A DNA stretch of 64,000 bases from Rhizomys pruinosus. Lineage: Eukaryota > Chordata > Mammalia > Rodentia > Spalacidae. The translations under genes were made by a program, and so were the position numbers. The notes beneath the pieces were generated by a model. The model did no database searches and was not told the DNA's origin. It saw only the letters and a list, made by a program, of their open reading frames with translations. Shown here one piece after another: positions 57,880 to 64,000 of this stretch (position 1 is its first letter; each line of letters opens with the position of its first letter). Location of the stretch: contig VZQC01000348.1 of the NCBI GenBank assembly GCA_009823505.1, positions 335,907 to 399,906 of the forward strand, given 5' to 3'.

Positions 57880-59500
57880 CCAATTGTGGCAGGCTGTTGT
57901 GGCCAAACACCCACAGCCCCACCATCCAAGAGGGTGAGGGGTTTGTATTTAAGCAAGTGTGATCAATGAGAGTCCCCAGACTACATTGCTGTATTTCCAT
58001 CACCATTCACCCAATCGCAGCCTTTACATTCTACCATGCCCCTTATTCTGCAGATTGTTGTTCCCTAGGCCTAGAAAAGGGCACAGGGGGATGAGAAGAA
58101 AAACAGTCAACTCTCTCTGGGGCCCTGTTTTGGTTGGACTCTGGGTCAATTCTGGCTGTTTCCTTATATGGGCTGACAGTTTGTCCCTAGAAGAACCTTT
58201 CGATCCTACTAATGAAGCACAAGCATTAGATATATAGGTATCTAAACAGCACGAATAGTATGGTAGGTTATTTGGTATAGACACATATGCTTGGATGTAT
58301 GTTAATCCATGAATTTACATTTTTTTCCTGTTAAAGATGACAGGGGCTTACTGTGGCCGGTGAAACATGCTCTTAACCATTATAGGATGTAGGTTTGTGG
58401 CATCAGCCATGGATGGTTATTCCTCCAAGGAGGAACCAATAGCCAATTAGATTGGGGAGATACAGGCATATGGCTGCCTCTGCTCACAGTATTTCCAGGC
58501 AAGGTGATGTTTAGCTGGTACTGATGGTTGGGTCTTGCTTGACTCAAGGGAGACCCGTATTTGCGGTATTGGTTTAGTGGCCGTTTGTAACACTCTCTGG
58601 TATTACATAGGCCATCTGTGTAGACGTGCATGGTTGGTCTCAATACATCTGTCCCATGTTAACATCAGATCTTTGACAGCAGGCATTACCCGACTCGCTC
58701 TTGCAGGTATCCCAGTTTTAGAGGCAAGGAGCCTTTACCGTTTTGTGGGCCTTAGACCCCCTGTCCAACATCTCCCTGGTAAGACTAATCCATTGCTGAT
58801 GTCAGAGCTCCTGTATATATTTTGCTTAAGTGCAGAGATTTTAAGTACGTTAGTATTATATTTTGGTTCTGAACAGAGAAAAGCCTTTTCACAGTTCTTA
58901 TGTCTATTTAGTCAATTAAATAAGGCGTTTTACCGGTTTTATAAGAGATTAGCTCTATAATATATGCTCCCTTTACAGTTGGAGAGCGCCTCATCATCTT
59001 CATATTTCTCCTTGTTCTGTGGGGAGGGGGGTAAGAAAGTCTCTCATAATAAAACCTTTTTGTGGCACCTGTAAGGTAAGTTTCATTAGGACTCATTAAT
59101 AAACAGTTGTTACAATGTAGATTCACAGAGGGGTTTGATTTTAATGGCAATCTGAGGCTTTCTTTTCTTCCTATCAAGTTCAGACGGTCAACCTTCAGTT
59201 GGCCACTTTCTTGGTACATCTTACACAATGCAAATCTGTGTTTTTTTCTTTCTCAGCCGTTAGTTTGGTGACATTTTGCCCTGTTGGAACCCACAAATCT
59301 TTTTCCATAGTTAGTTTTAGATGTGAATTGCAAGGTTTTTGAATAAAAGGTTTCATGGGGGGGTTTTATCTGTATCCCCCCCGTTTTTTTTTTTTTTAAA
59401 CCCATGAGTCTCCAGAAACCAGGTGTATATACATAACTATAGGGTGGATCAGAACAGATTGTCATTCATCAAATTCAACCCATGGTGGTTTTGGGTGACT
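57880..59500. other. Unidentified higher-complexity region, possible endogenous retroviral remnant
   Basis: Less AT-rich than its surroundings and not explained by L1 or SINEs. Several short minus frames follow one another (59253-59465, 58908-59228, 58380-58643, 58024-58284). One has a CxxC motif with nearby Asn-X-Thr (HCNNCLLMSPNET), a pattern also seen in retroviral surface glycoproteins. Frames shift repeatedly, as expected of either a decayed gene or inaccurate sequence. Plus frames 57959-58237 and 58535-58960 are also open. The assignment is speculative. Confidence 0.3.
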
Positions 59501-60331
59501 ATATATATTAACTTGGGAAACAAACTTAATTTTTACGTTAATCATCTTTAAAGAGAAATGCGACAAGGTGTATACTGTGTACCCGAGAAATTTTAGAGAA
59601 CATATTTATGTGCCAATCCCAAAGTTATTGCTCTAACAGATTTTATGTAAAACTAATGTGGGCAACAACAATTTATATCTCCTTTTAATTCAGATGCATT
59701 ACCATTGTTATCAGAGTCTGTAAACCATGTTGATTAATATACACATTTTACTTTTACTAAGTTCCTAAACCCCATGTATCCTGTAGACGTGTCTAGCAAA
59801 ACTGGGTATTGTTGAACTCACGTCAATTAAAATAGGCATTAATCGAATATACAACCATGGCCCCTCTCCCACCCTCCCCCCCTTCGAATTCACCAATGTC
59901 AGTCTGTTTTCTGATGCAGTCTTTCTTGTGTTGTTCTTTTAACGATGCACCCTCGCATGAGAAATGGGTGATGGATATTGGAAAGCATAACACAACAACA
60001 AACAACAACAGCAACAGAAAATTCTTCTGTCAATCAAAAAACGACCTGAAATGGTGAAACTTCGGCTTCTAAACAGTAAACGTCTGCATCCAAATTTATA
60101 TCTGGGTTATGGTACTAGCATCCACATATGGAGGATACCATTATTTTCTGCCAAGTAATGTGCCTTCTTTTATTTTGTAAAATTTAAATGTCTTGGTTCT
60201 TTTAAGAACTTCATACATGAAAACATTATTACTTTATTTTACACAAATTCTCCCACCCCCCCCGAGATACCTTTCCCCACTTCTCCCATGTCTTCCAATT
60301 GCCTTTCCCTCTCAATTAATGACTGTTGTTT

Positions 60332-60369
<38 letters not shown>

Positions 60370-61269
60370 GAATCTAGATATACTACATCCCATAATTTAT
60401 AAAGGAGCTTGTCTCCTGGAGACTAGTGGATATTCCCTATCTCAATGGAATTAACACCCATTAGGTCTTGATGTAGGTATGAAATTAAGTGAAAATTCCC
60501 CTAACAATATTGGCATGCCAACTTATTCCTGTTCCACCATTATTTATGAGATTCCAGGAATGCAACATCTCTGTAAAATCTAGAATACACTATCTCCAAA
60601 CACATCCTGATATCTGGCTTTTACAATCGCCCCCCCCTCCTTCCACAGTGATCCATGAGCCTCAGATGTAGAGTTTGCCTTGTACAATCAATTTTGGCTG
60701 AGTACCTCATGCCTTATTTATAATTTTGCCAGATGTGGAATTACTGTAGTAGTCGCTGTTTGAAAACAAACTTTTGTTAAATGAGGGATGGAGGGCTAAA
60801 CATAGGTCTGTGACTATAAAGAAAAGTCTTTAGAATACATGAAAGTATATTGGTTTATGAACGTACTGGAGTGGGTTTTTATCTAGCATCTCTATTGGAC
60901 CTTTCAAATTAGAGAAGTATTTGTAAAGGAGGAAATGAAGTACTCAAGGACCCTTAAAGCCATTTAACACAACAACTGTTTGCTACCCCCAGGGATGAAA
61001 GTACCATTATCATGCCTTGGGATAGCTTCCAGGAAATGGTAATATAATTTTGTTTGTAGGTTTCAGGTGGATATGAATATTGATGCATTATATGGGAGAG
61101 GGTTCATCAGAAGAGTGATAGCTATGTTTTTGAAAAATGCTACAGTTTCTCTAAGAGGAAAATATTTTATTCTGTTGAAAACAATTTTTTCTAATGAAAA
61201 GAAAATGTTCTTATTTATTGTGTTATTCTATCAATAATCATGCTTTTATCCAGCAAAGATACGTTTAGA
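59501..61269. other. No gene recognised; (TA)n at 60338-60366
   Basis: Mixed AT-rich DNA. 60180-60320 has a C-rich stretch that may be another antisense L1 3' end, too diverged to call. Confidence 0.35.
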
Positions 61270-61660
61270 AAAGTAAGATCTCTTGGCACCTGTCCCAGAC
61301 ATACCACTTCTGTGTATATACACAAGACTCATCATACTGCACCACATAACAATGTACGATACAGCCGGGTTTATTGCAGCTCTGGTTTCCAAAGCGAGTT
61401 TTGTTCTGAAACCAACCCAGGTGCCCCCTCAACTGATGAGTAGATAGAGAAAATGTGGTAACATCTACACAATGGAGGTCTAATGGTAGTGGTAAAGAAA
61501 GATGAAATCATAGAATTTTCAGGTAAGGGATGAACCTTGAGGATATTATTTTAAGTGAAGTTACACAGTCACAGAAACAAAAATGATGAATGCTATCCCT
61601 CATCTGTGGATGCTAGCCTCAATTACATAGTTTATAAGGCAAAGTGAGCAGTGTTAATGT
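61270..61660 (+). mobile_element. L1 ORF2 C-terminal part and 3' UTR start
   Basis: 'cacaagactcatcatactgc', 'ccctcaactgatgagtagat' and 'gtggtaaagaaagatgaaat' are the L1 ORF2 end. It breaks off at the N. Confidence 0.8.
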
Positions 61661-61661
61661 N
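61661..61661. other. Single N, probable assembly join
   Basis: It separates an L1 3' part from sequence that starts mid-SINE and repeats 47939 onward. Confidence 0.8.
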
Positions 61662-62940
61662 GTAACTCCAATTCCAGGAGAACTCCAGTTCCAGGGGAAT
61701 CCAACGCCCTCTTCTGACCTCCGCGGCATTGCACGACACGGGTGCACAGACCTGCATGCAAACAATACATTCATACACATACAAAAATAAATAATAAAAA
61801 AAAATTAAAAAAAAATGTTTAGTATCAATAATTAAGGGAATGCAAACCAAAACTACTCTAAGGTATCATCTCATTCCAATAAGACTGGCCAAGATCAAGG
61901 AAACAGATACCAAATGCCGGGGAGGTTGTGGAAAAAGCAGAACACTTGTCCCCTGCTGGTGGAAATGTAAACTCATACAACCATTATGGAAAGCAGTGTG
62001 GAAAATCCTTTAAAAACTCAAAATAAGCCTGCCACCTGACCCAGTCATACCCTTCCTGGGTACATACCCACAAGACTCATCCTACCCCAAAGATACATGC
62101 ACAGCTATGGTTATTGAAACTCTCTTCACGATAGCAAAGAGCTGGAACTAACCCAAATGCCCCTCAACTGATGACTGGATAACAACAATATAGCACATCT
62201 ACACAATGGCGTTCTATGCAGTGGTAAAGAAAGATGACATCATGAACTTTGCATATAAATGAATGTAACTCGAAGACATTATGCTAAGTGTAGTAACACA
62301 GTCCCAGGAGGAAAAAAAGGCAAATGTTTTCCCTCATATGTGGATGCTGACACCAAATCCCTAGTTGGAAGGCAAACTGAGCAACTTTATTATATTTCTT
62401 TTTATCTGAAAGCAACTGTGCTGCTATAATGTGAATTTCCTAACATATACTTATATGTTCAACCTACCACTTATATTCAGACATTGTAATTACCAAATAG
62501 GGGTGCAAGATAGGTATTCATATCCTAGAGTAATATAAAATTAAAGGGAAAAAGTGAACCCCCAAACATATTTTGGAATTAACATACAGTTTATTCCCAA
62601 ATGTCATAATTTTGATAATTATATGTTGTTTAAACAGGCATCATTTGGGGCAATACAAAGGGGGTGGGGGTGGACAACAACAACAACACCAACAACATAA
62701 GGACTGGGTCAAAGAACTGACTGATACAGTTAAATTGTGTAGAATTTAAAACAAGCCTCTGCAGAAAAAACAATCCTTAGAAACACTGAGAGAAAGATGC
62801 AAGACATGTATGGCAGAACACAAAAACTGTGGTGGGGTAGGGGTAGGGAAATGGGAAGGCATCCAAATTGGACTAAAATATGATGTATGAAATATACAAA
62901 ATGTCAACATAAAAGAACATAATTTAAAAAAAGAAATAAA
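61662..62940 (+). mobile_element. L1-A second copy (starts inside its nested B2)
   Basis: Parallel to 47939-49262: the same truncated B2 (61662-61800), then the same L1 reading to the 3' end at about 62940. It is cleaner than the first copy, for example in 'caccaacaacataaggactg' where copy 1 has long C and G runs. Confidence 0.9.
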
Positions 62941-63983
62941 GAGCAACTCCAAATCAATAGTATCCACAATGAAAAGGGGAACATCACAACAGACAAAGGA
63001 AAGATCCATACAATCATTTGAGATTACTTCAAATAACTATACTCTACAAAATTAGAAAACCTAAGAGAAATTGATGAATATCTGAAATCCTGGGAATCAA
63101 GAAAGCTTAACTGAGAAAGGATTGATAGTTTAAACAGACCCATAATATTAGAGGGAATTGAAAATGTAATTAAAAATCTCCCAACTAAATAAAGCCCAGG
63201 CCCATATGTTTCACAGCAGAATACTATAAAACATTTAAAGAGATCTTACAAACCATACTTCTCAAACTTTTCAGAAGGATACAGAGAGAAATCTTCAAAA
63301 TTCCTTCTTTGAAGCCAGCATCACCCTAATAACAAAACCAGGTAAAGATACAACCAAAAAAATCACATTAATAAACACAGAGATGTAAAAATTATCAACA
63401 AAATACTTGTAAATCACATACAGACTCACATCAAAAATATCATCCATCATGATGAAGTTGGATTCATACCAGAGATGCAGTGATGATTCAACGTAAGTAA
63501 ATCAATAAATATCATAAAACACATAAATGGACTGAAAGACAAAAACTACATGGTCATCTCAATTGATGCAGAAAAGCCTTTGACAAGATATAGCACCCCT
63601 TCATGTTTAAAGTTCTAGAGGGAATTGGACTGAAGGGAACATTCTTCAACAGAATCAAAACCATATACAACAAACCCACTGCTAACATTTTCCTAAATGG
63701 AGAAACATTAGAAGCATTCCCCTTAAAGGTAGGACCCCAGCAAGGCTGCCCTCTATCGTCAGTCCTCTTCAATATATGCTTAAAACGCTTGCTACTGCAA
63801 TAAGACAAGAAGAGGAAATTAAATGAGTACTAATTGGAAAAGAGGAAGTCAAATTATCCCTTTTTGCAGATGATATGATCATTTATCTAAGGAATGCTAA
63901 AAACTCCACCTGAAAACTCATAGAAATGATTAAGAATTTCAATAAAGTGGTGGGATACAAAATTAACCTAGAAAAATCAGTAA
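62941..63983 (+). mobile_element. L1-B second copy, RT region
   Basis: Starts 'gagcaactccaaatcaatag'. A 66-codon frame (63603-63803) carries the RT signature [14 protein letters not shown], and FADD-coding 'tgcagatgatatgatcattt' follows at about 63866 in another frame. Broken by stops and shifts, so not functional. Confidence 0.9.
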
Positions 63984-64000
63984 CCTGCCGGGCGTGGTGG
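63984..64000 (+). mobile_element. B1 SINE head, cut by window end
   Basis: 'tgccgggcgtggtgg' is a B1 head. It interrupts L1-B after 'aaatcagtaac'. The parallel place in the first copy (about 50325) has no SINE. Confidence 0.8.

Noticed and set aside
58535..58960. 141-codon plus frame
   Set aside because: No recognised domain, overlaps minus frames that look somewhat more protein-like, and lies in a stretch of doubtful accuracy.

Overview
The window looks like gene-poor intergenic DNA from a muroid rodent. The main evidence is many B2 SINEs (tRNA-derived heads with the Pol III B-box form GGTTCGATCCCC), B1 SINEs in both orientations, L1 elements with a rodent-type 3' end, and several ERVL/MaLR-type LTR elements. 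The B1 variants, and a B2 subfamily with an internal 17-bp duplication, do not match the mouse or rat forms I remember, so a non-murine muroid is likely. The species cannot be fixed from this sequence. I found no convincing host protein-coding gene, tRNA, snRNA or CRISPR array. Nearly all open frames are antisense or sense shadows of SINEs, L1 or simple repeats.

Layout. 0-3 kb: an L1 scrap, a 17-bp minisatellite and unassigned DNA. 3-8.3 kb: an old plus-strand L1 interrupted by SINEs and by a 2.1-kb MaLR-type insertion whose two LTRs are inverted relative to each other yet flanked by a 5-bp duplication. 8.3-17 kb: SINE clusters with nested insertions, an LTR fragment with TATA and CRE motifs, an ancient L1 and a (CTTT)n tract ending in an N. 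17-25 kb: an L1 3' portion, AT-rich DNA and a solo class II ERV LTR with a 6-bp duplication. 25.6-27.7 kb: a complete short LTR element (two LTRs, 5-bp duplication, PBS-like site) with a 332-codon open frame. 29-33.3 kb: an L1 with a twin-priming inversion. 35-36.3 kb: an MT-like MaLR solo LTR and an ancient L1 end. 36-46 kb: mostly AT-rich DNA with SINEs and degraded LTRs.

46.6-64 kb: one L1 (A) with a twin-priming inversion sits inside another L1 (B). The right part of this arrangement appears twice, at 47.9-50.3 kb and at 61.66-63.98 kb. The second copy starts exactly after a single N at 61661, and the DNA between them is rich in small indels and homopolymer runs. This suggests a gap filled with poorly corrected long-read sequence, or a retained second haplotype, more than a normal segmental duplication.

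The most interesting items are the inverted-LTR MaLR element, the short LTR element that keeps a long open frame, a B2/B1 chimeric SINE with a shared target-site duplication, the duplicated-motif B2 subfamily, and the 13.7-kb suspect stretch. No function in the host can be assigned to any of them from sequence alone.
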